From Leifsonia sp. Root1293 (GTDB lineage Bacteria > Actinomycetota > Actinomycetes > Actinomycetales > Microbacteriaceae), in contig NZ_LMEH01000001.1 of assembly GCF_001425325.1 (NCBI RefSeq), positions 2,311,837 through 2,375,836 of the forward strand: DNA of 64,000 bases, written 5' to 3'. This document shows positions 43,102 through 51,817 of this stretch, one piece after another. The notes under the pieces are model-generated. The model had not been told where the DNA came from. It saw only the letters and a list, made by a program, of their open reading frames with translations, and did not search any database. A program made the position numbers and the translations under genes. How positions within the stretch are numbered: the stretch's first letter is position 1; the number at the start of each line of letters is the position of its first letter.

Positions 43102-43581
43102 TCAGGCTTCGCCAACGGCGATCGCCTCGAAGACGGGCATCTCCAGCTTGTCCATGCCGAGCATGGCCTTGAAGAGTCTGGCTCTGAGGTCGGCATCCGT
43201 CGTCGTCATCAGCTCGGTGAAGCCGCGCGGAATCAGCTGCCATGACAGGCCGTACCTGTCAGTGAGCCACCCGCACCGGCTGGGCTCGCCGCCGTCGGCG
43301 ATGAGGGCGTCCCACAGGCGATCGACCTCGGCCTGGCCGTCGACCTCGAGCTTGATGGAGACCACCTCGGTGAGGGCGACGTCGGGTCCGCCGGCGATGA
43401 GCTGGAAGCGAGCACCCGCCACGGTGAAGTCGACGGCCAGTGGCTCGCCGACCCTGTCGGATCCTTCCGGCCACCGTTCGACGCTGAGCACCTCGGAATC
43501 GGGAACCAGGGAGGTGTAGAACTCGGCGACCTCGTCGAGAGGGCCGTCGAGCAGGATGCAGGTCATTGCAGTCGTGGGCAT
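43102..43581 (-). CDS. VOC (PhnB-type glyoxalase-fold) protein
   Basis: 159 residues. Key segments: DEVAEFYTSLVPDSEVLSVE, LAVDFTVAGARFQLIAGGPD, SIKLEVDGQAEVDRLWDALI and GWLTDRYGLSWQLIPRGFTE. They match the PhnB / '3-demethylubiquinone-9 3-methyltransferase' group of the VOC superfamily, dimeric proteins of unknown substrate. The ending LFKAMLGMDKLEMPVFEAIA is typical of this group. Single gene, divergent from the hydrolase at 43734. Confidence 0.88.
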   Translation of the reverse strand: MPTTAMTCILLDGPLDEVAEFYTSLVPDSEVLSVERWPEGSDRVGEPLAVDFTVAGARFQLIAGGPDVALTEVVSIKLEVDGQAEVDRLWDALIADGGEPSRCGWLTDRYGLSWQLIPRGFTELMTTTDADLRARLFKAMLGMDKLEMPVFEAIAVGEA

Positions 43582-43733
43582 GATGAGTGCTCCTCGTCGT
43601 CGTGGGCGCAGCAGCGCGCACCTCGACCGTATCCGAGGTCGATTCCCGTGCCGAGGGGCTGGATGATCCCGCCCGATGCGCAGTACAGTGCCCCCATCGT
43701 GTGAGTCCGTGTGCCGAAGGCAGGAGGCGATCC

Positions 43734-44297
43734 GTGAGCAGTGGCATCCGCACGCCGATCCCCGTGCTCGTCATCCACAGCGCGGGGTCGCAGGATGCCG
43801 GTGAGGGAAGCTCCGACCTCGTCGACGCCCTGCGCGCGCAACTCGGATCGGCCTTCAGCGTCGACTTCCCGATCATGCCCGAACCTGAGGACCCGCACTA
43901 CGACGCGTGGAAGGCCGAGGTCGTTCGCCTGCTCGACGGTGCCGCCCGTCCACTGCTGGTGGTCGGCCATTCCCTCGGAGCGTCGGTGCTGCTGAAGGTT
44001 CTCGCCGAGGGAGCGACGGATGCCTCCATCAGCGCCCTCTTCCTCGTGGCCACTCCGTACTGGGGGAGCGAACTCGAGGAGTTCGTGCTGCCCGACGACT
44101 TCGGGAGTCGACTGCCGGCCGGGTTGCCGATCTTCCTCTACCAGAGCAGCGACGACGACGTGGTGCCGGCGGATCACCTCGACCTCTATGCCCGCGAGCT
44201 GCCCGACGCCGAGGTGCGGCGGCTCGACCACGGTGGGCACGTCTTCACCGACGGGCTCCCGGAGCTCGTCGTCGACATCCGCGCTGCTGCCGAGTAG
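43734..44297 (+). CDS. Small alpha/beta hydrolase (RBBP9/YdeN-like)
   Basis: 187 residues from a GTG at 43734 placed by AGGAGGCGATCC. PVLVIHSAGSQDAGEGSSDL, then LLVVGHSLGASVLLKVLAEG (GHSLG nucleophile) and LDHGGHVFTDGLPELV (catalytic His) form the triad of the RBBP9/YdeN serine hydrolase group. Small cytoplasmic esterase-like proteins, substrate unknown. Stop lies 18 bases from the convergent PCD-VOC gene. Confidence 0.85.
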   Translation: MSSGIRTPIPVLVIHSAGSQDAGEGSSDLVDALRAQLGSAFSVDFPIMPEPEDPHYDAWKAEVVRLLDGAARPLLVVGHSLGASVLLKVLAEGATDASISALFLVATPYWGSELEEFVLPDDFGSRLPAGLPIFLYQSSDDDVVPADHLDLYARELPDAEVRRLDHGGHVFTDGLPELVVDIRAAAE

Positions 44298-44315
44298 GCG
44301 AGCTCGCGCGTCGGG

Positions 44316-45074
44316 TCAGTTCTCGGGAAGCTTCTCGCGGTCCTCTGTCTCCTGGGGTTCCCCCGTCTCCTCGGTCTCCTCGCGCTCCTCGCGCTCCTCC
44401 TCGAGGCGGACCGAGTCGCGGCCCCACCACGTCGTGATGTCGACGCCGTGGTTCTCGGCGTCGGCGAGAGTCCACCACTCGGGTGCGGCGCTGTCATCGG
44501 CGATGCGTCCGCCCGCAGCGACGATCGCGTCGATGCGGGCGTGAACCTGGTCGTGCGGCACCGCCACGTCGATGTGCATCCGTCCGCGGCGGGGCCGATC
44601 GGCCGGCATCTCGTCCTGCAGGAAGAACGACGAGTTGCGTCGCAGCGGATCGACGAGGTGCGAGTCGTTCGGCCTCACGTACCCGAGAGCCGCCTGCCAG
44701 AACGGCAGCACAGGGGCATCCGGAACAGAGGCGATGGCCACCTGCACGACCTGGATGCGGCTCGGATCAGCGGTGAGGCCTCGTTTCGCGGCGGCGGCCG
44801 AGACGGCTCGGGCCAGCTCGATATCGCGCGTGCTGAGATTCCGGATGCCGCGGCTGATGAGCTTCACGGCCACGCCTTCGCGCCGCAGGTCGACATCGGG
44901 GTCGTGCTCATCGTCGGCGACGAGCGCCGCGATGTCTCCGACGAGGGCGGCGCCCTGCGCGTACGACCCGGCCCGGAAGAAGGCATGCGCGCCCCAGTAC
45001 AGCACCCGCCAGTCGTCGACACCGTCGGCGTCGGTGAACTGCTGCGGAGTGATGTGCTCGATCGGGATGCTCAT
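44316..45074 (-). CDS. PCD-like domain fused to VOC domain
   Basis: 252 residues from the ATG at 45074. Residues 1-100 look like pterin-4a-carbinolamine dehydratase: W23-type start, FFRAGSYAQGAALVGDIAAL, DEHDPDVDLRREGVAVKLIS, STRDIELARAVSAAA. The 'hhPdv' His motif is reduced to HDPDV. Residues 105-220 are a glyoxalase-like VOC domain (PFWQAALGYVRPNDSHLVDP, MHIDVAVPHDQVHARIDAIV, GVDITTWWGRD). The last 30 residues are strongly acidic (EEEREEREETEETGEPQE). This fusion is seen in Actinobacteria and annotated only as VOC protein; catalytic role unknown. Confidence 0.75.
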   Translation of the reverse strand: MSIPIEHITPQQFTDADGVDDWRVLYWGAHAFFRAGSYAQGAALVGDIAALVADDEHDPDVDLRREGVAVKLISRGIRNLSTRDIELARAVSAAAAKRGLTADPSRIQVVQVAIASVPDAPVLPFWQAALGYVRPNDSHLVDPLRRNSSFFLQDEMPADRPRRGRMHIDVAVPHDQVHARIDAIVAAGGRIADDSAAPEWWTLADAENHGVDITTWWGRDSVRLEEEREEREETEETGEPQETEDREKLPEN

Positions 45075-45180
45075 GTAGCCATGGTGGCGCGGGGGTGTGA
45101 CACCGGCAAGGGCGAGCGCTCGCTGAGGGCCGAGCGACGCGACCGCCCGAAGCGTTCCGGCGGCTCGCTGCGGCATCCGT

Positions 45181-45282
45181 CTGTACGAGTCAGCGGAGTT
45201 CGGAGGCGCCGACGGATGCCCGCCCGCACGAACGCGGCGCACTGCAGTGCGCGCCGGCGCTCAACTCCGCTGACTCGTACAG
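45181..45282. repeat. Perfect 20-bp inverted-repeat element
   Basis: CTGTACGAGTCAGCGGAGTT (45181-45200) and its exact reverse complement (45263-45282) flank 62 bases that contain the perfect palindrome GCGCACTGCAGTGCGC (45237-45252). A diverged second copy is at 36103-36196. Located between two genes; looks like a REP/MITE-type element without coding capacity. Confidence 0.8.
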
Positions 45283-45318
45283 GGGAACGCGGGAGTGACG
45301 GGACGGTGCGCCCGCGCC

Positions 45319-45687
45319 TCAGTCCACGGGCGCGAGCGGAGCCCCGAACCGCACCCGCGTGCCGAACGGGTCGCGCACCAGGGAGACGCGCTCGCCCCAC
45401 GGCTGGTCGGACGGCTCCTCCTCGACCGGGAATCCCGCCGAGCGGACGGCGACCGTCGCCGCATCGACATCGTCGACGTAGATCCACAGCAGCATGCCGC
45501 CGACCGGATCCGGATGCTCGGTCAGCCCGATGCCGAGGGCGCTGGAGCCGAGCTGGAGGGAGACGTACACCGGCTCGATCTCGTCGGGGAAGGCATAGCG
45601 CAGCTCGCCGCCGACGATGTCGCGGTAGAACGTCAGGGCGACGGCGAGGTCGGGAACTTCGAGGATCGGGAACGCCGACTGGAGCAT
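45319..45687 (-). CDS. VOC/glyoxalase-family protein
   Basis: 122 residues, the standard single VOC length. FPILEVPDLAVALTFYRDIV, GGELRYAFPDEIEPVYVSLQ, LLWIYVDDVDAATVAVRSAG and SLVRDPFGTRVRFGAPL fit bleomycin-resistance/glyoxalase-like proteins. The metal ligand pattern is incomplete, so no reaction can be assigned. Lies between the inverted-repeat element and the antiporter gene. Confidence 0.85.
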   Translation of the reverse strand: MLQSAFPILEVPDLAVALTFYRDIVGGELRYAFPDEIEPVYVSLQLGSSALGIGLTEHPDPVGGMLLWIYVDDVDAATVAVRSAGFPVEEEPSDQPWGERVSLVRDPFGTRVRFGAPLAPVD

Positions 45688-45741
45688 GCCGACAGCATCT
45701 CTCCGCAGTGGGCGGAGGTCAACCCCGTTGGGCGGATGCCG

Positions 45742-47322
45742 CTACTCCTCCGAGCGACCCGTCAGCCGCAGCTCCTCGAGGTCGAGCTGGGACTGGATAC
45801 GACGCAGCACGATGTCGTCGATGCGCTGCTCGTCGCGCAGGTTCACGATGGTCTCGCGCTTGCGCTCGAGGGCGGCGAGGCGCAACTGGTTGTACTGCTC
45901 CTTCTGCCGGGTGGCCTCCTCGTCGGGCTCGTCGGAGGCGACGGCTTCGAGTACCTCTATATGGTGCTCGGTCTCCGCGAGAACCTTGTCGCGCACGCTG
46001 TCCTCGATGCCGAGTTCACTCGCGAGGCCGGGAATCGCCTCGACGGCGGCCCGCGACGCCGCCAGCTCGGCGAAGTTGCGCTCCTCCTCCGTACCGTCGT
46101 CGGCGGGCAGGCGTGCCCACCTGATGACGAGCGGAAGCAGCGGTCCCTGCACGCCCAGCGTCAGCACGGTGACGATGGCCGTCACGAACACCACGAGGTC
46201 GCGATTCGGGAACGCCTCTCCCGAAGCGATGACCGTGGGCACGGCGAGCACCGCGGCCAGCGAGACGGCACCGCGGAATCCCGCCAGCGACGACATCACG
46301 AGACCGCGCCGCGATGAGCGCAGGGTGCGCTGGTACGGGCGACGGTCGACCGTGCGGATGATCACAGTGGTCAGCATCACGAACACCGCCCGAATGACGA
46401 TCAGGGCGATCCACACCACCACGCCGAACAGCACGCCCAGTCCCAGCTGCGACGGCGGCAGCTCGCGGATGACGACGTGCAGTTCGAGGCCGATGAGCAC
46501 GAAGAGGGCCGCATTGAGAAGGTAGGTCGAGACCGTCCAGAACGACTGCGCCTGATCCCGGGCCTCGGGTCCGGCCACGCGCGGAGCGATGCGGGCCATG
46601 ACCAGACCGCACACGACCACAGCGAGCACGCCCGACGACCCGATCACCTCGGCGATGAGGAAGGCCGCGAAGGGGGTGATGATGAGTCCGACGTTGCTGG
46701 GCAGCGGCATCCGGATGCGGAAGGTGAGCGATCCGAGGAAGCCCAGCGCCACGCCGATGGCGATGCCGCCGACGTAGGAGACGACAAGCGTCCAGGTGAT
46801 CTCGAGCGGCGCGATCTCCTGTCCGCTCACCGCCACCGAGACCGCGAGCGCGTAGATCACCAGCGCCGTGCCGTCGTTGATGAGGCTCTCGGCGCGCAGC
46901 ACCGTGCGCTGTCGGCGGGGCAGGGAGCCGGCGAGCTCGCTCACGGCCGTGGCATCCGTCGGGGCCAGAACCGCGCCGAGCACCAGAGCGACGACCCAGG
47001 GCAGACCGAACCAGGTGCCCACCATGGCCACGCCGAATGCCGTGAGAAACACGAGCAGCGTGCCGTTCAGCAGGATCACGCGGATGAAGCGGCGGATCTC
47101 GCGCGTCGACGTGGTCAGGCTCTCCCAGAACAGCAGCACCGGGAGGAAGAGCAGGAGCACGGCCTCAGGCGGCAGTTGGATCTCACGGAAGTCGGGGATG
47201 AAGCCGAGCAGGACACCGAGCGGGATGAGGAGCACGGGCGTCGTGACGCGCAGCCGCGCCGCGATGAGACCGCCGACCATCACGGCGAGTCCGATCGCGA
47301 CGATCACCTCGAGCGCCAGCAT
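45742..47322 (-). CDS. CPA1 family Na+/H+ antiporter
   Basis: 526 residues from the ATG at 47322. About 12 membrane spans cover residues 1-415. Signature segments: LAPTDATAVSELAGSLPRRQ, RAESLINDGTALVIYALAVS (the ND pair binds the cation) and SSLAGFRGAVSLAAVLAVP. A C-terminal cytoplasmic tail of about 110 residues, charged and coiled-coil-like (YNQLRLAALERKRETIVNLR), is typical of bacterial NhaP/YjcE-type proteins and probably regulatory. It exchanges Na+ or K+ for H+ at the plasma membrane. Confidence 0.92.
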   Translation of the reverse strand: MLALEVIVAIGLAVMVGGLIAARLRVTTPVLLIPLGVLLGFIPDFREIQLPPEAVLLLFLPVLLFWESLTTSTREIRRFIRVILLNGTLLVFLTAFGVAMVGTWFGLPWVVALVLGAVLAPTDATAVSELAGSLPRRQRTVLRAESLINDGTALVIYALAVSVAVSGQEIAPLEITWTLVVSYVGGIAIGVALGFLGSLTFRIRMPLPSNVGLIITPFAAFLIAEVIGSSGVLAVVVCGLVMARIAPRVAGPEARDQAQSFWTVSTYLLNAALFVLIGLELHVVIRELPPSQLGLGVLFGVVVWIALIVIRAVFVMLTTVIIRTVDRRPYQRTLRSSRRGLVMSSLAGFRGAVSLAAVLAVPTVIASGEAFPNRDLVVFVTAIVTVLTLGVQGPLLPLVIRWARLPADDGTEEERNFAELAASRAAVEAIPGLASELGIEDSVRDKVLAETEHHIEVLEAVASDEPDEEATRQKEQYNQLRLAALERKRETIVNLRDEQRIDDIVLRRIQSQLDLEELRLTGRSEE

Positions 47323-47450
47323 GTGACCAGCTTGACAGGTCGAGGCCCTCACGGTTGGGGGTTGCGCTGTACTGCGAAGCGGAACGCTGAGCGCGGACGC
47401 GCGCACCGGTCGCAGGGGGTGCAGGGGGTGCGCCGCCCCGACGCCGGGGC

Positions 47451-47456
47451 TACGCT
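47451..47456 (+). promoter_or_regulatory. Putative -10 (TACGCT) of a leaderless transcript
   Basis: Seven bases before the ATG at 47464; no ribosome binding site. Same hexamer and spacing as at 48641 and nearly as at 1451. Confidence 0.4.
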
Positions 47457-47463
47457 CGGCCCC

Positions 47464-48555
47464 ATGACTGACAACGACGTCGACGCCCTCGGCGAGCGCC
47501 TGCTCACGGCGGGGCTCGGGATGACCCAGATGCTGTCCATCCACATCGGCGATCGGCTGGGCTGGTACCGAGCGCTGGCCGATGGAGCCGCGCGGACGTC
47601 GACGGAGTTGGCCGCAGCAACGTCCACCGACGAGCGCTACGCCCGCGAGTGGCTCGAGCAGCAGGCTGTGTTCGGACTTCTCGAGGCGACGGATGCCGCC
47701 GACGGCCCGCCCGATCCGGCCGCTCGTGCCGCCGCCCGCACCTTCCGCATGTCCTCGGCCGCGGCGGAGGTGCTCACCGACGAGCACAGCCTCACCTACC
47801 TGGCGCCGTTCGCGCGCAGTCTCACTGCGGCAGCACTCCGCATGCCCGAGCTGCTCGAGGCCTACAGATCGGGCGGCGGCGTGGGCTGGGCCGCCTACGG
47901 CGATGACATGCGCGAAGCCCAGGCCGACATGAACCGTCCGTGGTTCGAGAGCAGGCTGGCCGATGCCCTGCGCACCATCCCCGAACTCCGCGCCGCACTC
48001 GAGCGGCCGGGTGCGCGCATCGCCGAGATCGGCTTCGGTGGTGGCCACGCCTCGATCGCCCTCGCTCTGGGGTTCCAGGATGCCGCCATCGAGGGCTTCG
48101 ACGTCGACGAGGCATCCGTCACCCTCGCCCGTCGCAACGCGGAGGAGGCAGGCGTGGCCGATCGCATCGAGTTCCACCTCGCGAACGGATCGGAGCTCGC
48201 CGGCACCTTCGATGTCGTCTTCGCCTTCGAGTGCGTGCACGACATGCCGCAGCCCGTGCCCGTGCTCGCGGCGGCACGCGCAGCCCTTGCTCCCGGAGGG
48301 GTGATGATCGTCGTCGACGAAGCCGTCGCCGACGAGTTCTCAGCGCCCGGCGACGAGACCGAGCAGTTGATGTACGGCTTCAGCCTGCTCGTCTGCCTTC
48401 CCGACGGCCGCTCGCACACACCCTCCGAGGCGACAGGCACCGTGATGCGCCGATCGACTCTGGAGTCGTATGCGCACCGGGCCGGGTACGCCTCCGTCGA
48501 CGTGCTTCCGATCGAGGGCTTCGCGGCGTTCCGCTTCTACGCGCTGCGGCCGTGA
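47464..48555 (+). CDS. Winged-HTH/SAM methyltransferase (Rv2258c-like)
   Basis: 363 residues. The N-terminal 80 residues (LTAGLGMTQMLSIHIGDRLG, TSTELAAATSTDERYAREWL, EQQAVFGLLEAT) form the winged-helix-like dimer domain of Rv2258c-type proteins. The methyltransferase domain follows: RIAEIGFGGGHASIALAL (motif I), IEGFDVDEASVTLARRNAEE, FDVVFAFECVHDMPQPVPVL and ARAALAPGGVMIVVDEAVAD. Small-molecule methyltransferases of this layout act on unknown substrates. Transcript appears leaderless. Confidence 0.85.
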   Translation: MTDNDVDALGERLLTAGLGMTQMLSIHIGDRLGWYRALADGAARTSTELAAATSTDERYAREWLEQQAVFGLLEATDAADGPPDPAARAAARTFRMSSAAAEVLTDEHSLTYLAPFARSLTAAALRMPELLEAYRSGGGVGWAAYGDDMREAQADMNRPWFESRLADALRTIPELRAALERPGARIAEIGFGGGHASIALALGFQDAAIEGFDVDEASVTLARRNAEEAGVADRIEFHLANGSELAGTFDVVFAFECVHDMPQPVPVLAAARAALAPGGVMIVVDEAVADEFSAPGDETEQLMYGFSLLVCLPDGRSHTPSEATGTVMRRSTLESYAHRAGYASVDVLPIEGFAAFRFYALRP

Positions 48556-48640
48556 CGCGCCGAACCGGTGCGCGAGACCGCGAGCGAGACGGCGCGCGTG
48601 CAGGATGGCGCCGGAGCGTGACGGCACAGGCATCCGCCGC

Positions 48641-48646
48641 TACGCT
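48641..48646 (+). promoter_or_regulatory. Putative -10 (TACGCT) with GTGACG -35
   Basis: TACGCT lies seven bases before the ATG at 48654, and GTGACG (48618-48623) lies 17 bases upstream of it. Leaderless transcription is likely. Confidence 0.45.
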
Positions 48647-48653
48647 CAGCGAC

Positions 48654-48845
48654 ATGGCTGACGAACAGGACCGATCCCTCCGCACCTACACGACGCTGTT
48701 CGTGATCGTGGGCGTGATCATGCTCGTGCTCGGAGTGCTGAACCTCGTGACCAGCGACGACAACGCCCTGCTCTCCTGGGTGATCATCGCGTGCGGCGTC
48801 TTCAACATCGGGCTCGCGGTGCTATTCCACCGCCGACGCCGGTAG
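48654..48845 (+). CDS. Small two-span membrane protein
   Basis: 63 residues: TTLFVIVGVIMLVLGVLNLV (15-34) and LLSWVIIACGVFNIGLAVLF (39-58) are two membrane spans, followed by HRRRR. No family recognised. It has its own leaderless-type promoter after the methyltransferase gene, and the terminator at 48862-48892 follows. Confidence 0.7.
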   Translation: MADEQDRSLRTYTTLFVIVGVIMLVLGVLNLVTSDDNALLSWVIIACGVFNIGLAVLFHRRRR

Positions 48846-48861
48846 GGCCTCGCCGCCCTCC

Positions 48862-48892
48862 CGGCGGTCCGACGTCCGACGCCGGACCGCCG
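48862..48892. terminator. Hairpin terminator between convergent genes
   Basis: CGGCGGTCCG (48862-48871) and CGGACCGCCG (48883-48892) form a perfect 10-bp stem with an 11-base loop between the stops at 48845 and 48908. Confidence 0.7.
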
Positions 48893-48907
48893 GACCGCCG
48901 GCGCGGT

Positions 48908-50044
48908 TCAGCCGACAGCCACCGGCGCGAAGCGAGCCGGCCGGAAGGTCTCCAACAGGGGCGATGGCCGACCCGTCACGATCTCCTCGGCGAGCAGTTC
49001 ACCCACGATGAGACCGAGAGTCGCGCCGCTGTGGCTGAACGCGGCGAACAGTCCGGGCACCTCGTCGATCGGCCCGAGCACCGGCTCGCCGTCGCCCGGG
49101 ATCGGCTTGAAACCCGCGCCGTAGTGGTCGAACTCGAGCTGCGGGTGTCCTTCCAGAATCGCGGATGCCTCGGCGAGCAGTCCCTGCACTGTGGAGTCGT
49201 GCACCACGATCGCGCCATCCTCGTCGATCTCGATCTCCTCCTCTGACCACGCCGAGTCGAGGGCCAACGCGCCCGACGGGGTGCGACGCACGGCGACGCG
49301 GGGCGTGTTCAGCACGGCCTCGAGCGGCAGGTCGACGGGCTTCGTGAAGACGACGAACGCCGCCGGGCTCTGGTCGCCGACGTGCACGCCGAGCGCCGCG
49401 AGGTGCGCCGGAACGGAGGGACCCGTCGCCAGCACGACGGCATCGGCTGCGATGCGCTCGCCCGATCCGAGCGTGACGCCGACGGCCCTGCCGTTTTCGA
49501 CCCTCACCCGCACATCACCGGCGTTGGCGACGATCTCGCCGCCGAGCTCCACCAGTTCCGCGGCGAGCACCGCGATGAGCGACGGAAGGTCGACCCAGCC
49601 CTCCCCGGGGTTGAAGATGGCGCCCTCCTCGGCGACGGCACTGACATCCAGGCCGGGGGTGACGGCCGGGATCTCGTCGCGGGTCAGCCACCGGGCGTCG
49701 TAGCCCAACGCCCGCTCGTACTCGAAGGTCTCGCGGTACGACTCGCCATCGGGAGCCCAGGTGAGGCCGCCCGTGAATCGCAGGTACTCCTCGCTGCCTG
49801 CCACGCGGGCCGACCACGTGCGGTAGCGGTCGATGCCGGCCACGCGGAGCGCGTGGTATTCGCCGGAGCGCTGTCCGGCCGAGTTGAGCCAGGCCAGCGA
49901 ACGGCCGGAGGCGCCGCTGGCGAGGGCGTGCTCCGTCGCGAGGACGACCTGCACGCCCCGGCGGGCGAGCTGCACGGCTGTCGAGACGCCGAAGATGCCG
50001 CCGCCGATGACGGCGACGCGGGAGATGGAGGGAGAGGTGGTCAT
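48908..50044 (-). CDS. FAD-dependent amine/amino acid oxidoreductase (DAO family)
   Basis: 378 residues. VAVIGGGIFGVSTAVQLARR (9-28) is the FAD dinucleotide fold, with GASGRSLAWLNSAGQ next to it and a C-terminal YGAGFKPIPGDGEPVLGPID and SGATLGLIVGELLAEE closing the FAD site. This is the DAO/glycine oxidase/sarcosine oxidase group; amadoriases and D-amino acid dehydrogenases belong here too. It is the last gene of a leftward cluster with a polar amino acid ABC transporter, so it probably oxidises the amine that the transporter imports. Substrate not determinable from sequence. Confidence 0.87.
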   Translation of the reverse strand: MTTSPSISRVAVIGGGIFGVSTAVQLARRGVQVVLATEHALASGASGRSLAWLNSAGQRSGEYHALRVAGIDRYRTWSARVAGSEEYLRFTGGLTWAPDGESYRETFEYERALGYDARWLTRDEIPAVTPGLDVSAVAEEGAIFNPGEGWVDLPSLIAVLAAELVELGGEIVANAGDVRVRVENGRAVGVTLGSGERIAADAVVLATGPSVPAHLAALGVHVGDQSPAAFVVFTKPVDLPLEAVLNTPRVAVRRTPSGALALDSAWSEEEIEIDEDGAIVVHDSTVQGLLAEASAILEGHPQLEFDHYGAGFKPIPGDGEPVLGPIDEVPGLFAAFSHSGATLGLIVGELLAEEIVTGRPSPLLETFRPARFAPVAVG

Positions 50045-50185
50045 GGATGGTCCTTACGTGCGGGAATCGTGGGGTTTCGAAAGTCGTAGGTCTGAAGGGA
50101 AGGCGAGAGGCACGCGCGTGCCCGGCGCGCCCGCCCGGAGCGGCCGGAGCCGCTGGGGCGGGAGCACCTCGACGAGAGGTACGGG

Positions 50186-50956
50186 TCAGAGCACCTCGGA
50201 GAGGAACCGCTGAAGCCTGGGGCTCTGCGGACGATCGAACAGGTCGCCGGGCTTGCCGGCCTCGACCACCCGGCCCTCGTCCATGAATACCACCTGGTCG
50301 GCGACCTTGCGGGCGAAGCCCATCTCGTGCGTGACGACGAGCATCGTCATTCCACGGCGGGCGAGGGTGGCCATGAGGTTCAGCACACCCTTCACCAACT
50401 CGGGGTCGAGGGCGCTGGTCGCCTCGTCGAAGAGCATGACCTCGGGCTCCATCGCCAGGGCCCGGGCGATCGCGACCCGCTGCTGCTGCCCTCCGGAGAG
50501 GTCGCGCGGCCGATGGTCGGCCCGTTCGGCCAGTCCGACCTCGGTGAGCCGCTCCAGTGCGATGCGGCGCGACTCCACCTTCGAGAGCCCTTTCACGTTG
50601 CGCAGCGAGAGCGCGACGTTCTCGAGCGCTGAGTGGTCGGGGAAGAGGTTGAAGTGCTGGAAGACCAGGCCGATGCGCTTGCGCACGGCATCGGGCTTCT
50701 GCGTCAGAACGCTCTCTCCGGCCAGGAGCACCTCACCGCTCTTCGGCTCGTGCAGCCGGTTCACTCCGCGAAGGAGGGTGGACTTGCCCGAGCCCGACGG
50801 CCCGATGATGCAGGTGGTGGTGCCCGGGGCGACGGTGAGGTTGACCTGGCGGAGCACCTCGATGTCGCCGTAGGCCATGGTGAGGTCCTGCAGTTCCAGA
50901 CTCGAGCCGGCGTACACGTGCGGCTCGGCGACGGGCAGGGGCGAGGTGTAGGTCAT
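50186..50956 (-). CDS. Polar amino acid ABC transporter ATP-binding protein
   Basis: 256 residues from the ATG at 50956, which overlaps the permease stop (ATGA). CIIGPSGSGKSTLLRGVNRL (Walker A), QHFNLFPDHSALENVALSL (Q-loop), DLSGGQQQRVAIARALAM, VMLFDEATSALDPELVKGVL and TMLVVTHEMGFARKVAD are the GlnQ/HisP-type motifs. It energises import with the permease and binding protein just upstream. The same operon probably ends in the FAD oxidoreductase. Confidence 0.93.
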   Translation of the reverse strand: MTYTSPLPVAEPHVYAGSSLELQDLTMAYGDIEVLRQVNLTVAPGTTTCIIGPSGSGKSTLLRGVNRLHEPKSGEVLLAGESVLTQKPDAVRKRIGLVFQHFNLFPDHSALENVALSLRNVKGLSKVESRRIALERLTEVGLAERADHRPRDLSGGQQQRVAIARALAMEPEVMLFDEATSALDPELVKGVLNLMATLARRGMTMLVVTHEMGFARKVADQVVFMDEGRVVEAGKPGDLFDRPQSPRLQRFLSEVL

Positions 50957-51741
50957 GTGTTGCTCCCGTAGGTGAGGGGCTGGAGTGGGGTCGTCTCCTC
51001 GACCTCGTCGAGTCCGCTCTTCGGCGGGGTCGGCTTGCGCCTGCCGGTACGGAAGCGGTTGTCGAAGTAGTTGACGAGGTGGGTGAGCGGAACCGTGATG
51101 ACGAGGTAGAACAGTCCGGCCATCACGAGCGGGGACAGGTTTCCGGTCAGAACGGCGGCGTCCTGGCCGACGCGGAACAGTTCGCGCTCGGTCACCAGCA
51201 GGCCGAGGAAGTACACCAGGGAGGAGTCCTTCACGATGGCGATGAACTGGTTCACGAGTGCAGGCAGTACCCGACGGATGCCCTGCGGCACGACCACGAG
51301 CCGCATCGCACTGCCGTAGCTCATTCCCAGCGCGCGACAGGCCTCGAGCTGGCCGCGGTCGACACTCTGGATGCCGGCGCGGAAGATCTCGCCCATGTAG
51401 GCGCTGGCGATGAGGCTGAGAGCCAGGATGCCGAGCGGATAGGGCGACGGTCCGAAGATGCTCTGGCTGAAGCGAGCGAAGCCCTGGCCGATGAGCAGGA
51501 TGGTGAGGATGGCCGGGAGGCCGCGGAAGATGTCGGTGTAGATCCGGGCGGGCACCCGCAGCCAGCGCGACGGCGAGATGCCCATGATGGCGATCACCAT
51601 GCCCAGGATCACCCCGATCACTGTGGCCCAGATCGAGATGATCAGGGTGTTGACCAGGCCGATGCCGAGCAGCTGGGGGAAGACCTGCCACATCGCATCG
51701 AAATCGAAGAAGGTCTTGACGATGTTGTCGAGCCAGTCCAT
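50953..51741 (-). CDS. Polar amino acid ABC transporter permease
   Basis: 262 residues. GIGLVNTLIISIWATVIGVI, IYTDIFRGLPAILTILLIGQ, then the coupling EAA-type loop ESVDRGQLEACRALGMSYGS (here QSVDRGQLEA) and VVVPQGIRRVLPALVNQFIA are HisM/GlnP family signatures. Five to six membrane spans. One permease gene is present, so a homodimer is likely. A basic C-terminal tail (RTGRRKPTPPKSGLDEVEET) extends into the cytoplasm. Confidence 0.92.
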   Translation of the reverse strand: MDWLDNIVKTFFDFDAMWQVFPQLLGIGLVNTLIISIWATVIGVILGMVIAIMGISPSRWLRVPARIYTDIFRGLPAILTILLIGQGFARFSQSIFGPSPYPLGILALSLIASAYMGEIFRAGIQSVDRGQLEACRALGMSYGSAMRLVVVPQGIRRVLPALVNQFIAIVKDSSLVYFLGLLVTERELFRVGQDAAVLTGNLSPLVMAGLFYLVITVPLTHLVNYFDNRFRTGRRKPTPPKSGLDEVEETTPLQPLTYGSNT

Positions 51742-51817
51742 TGCGGTGCTCTTTCGATCGGTGACGGATGCGGTGCGGGCCGCGGATCCTCAGTGGGCGG
51801 CCCGCACCACCTGTCGT

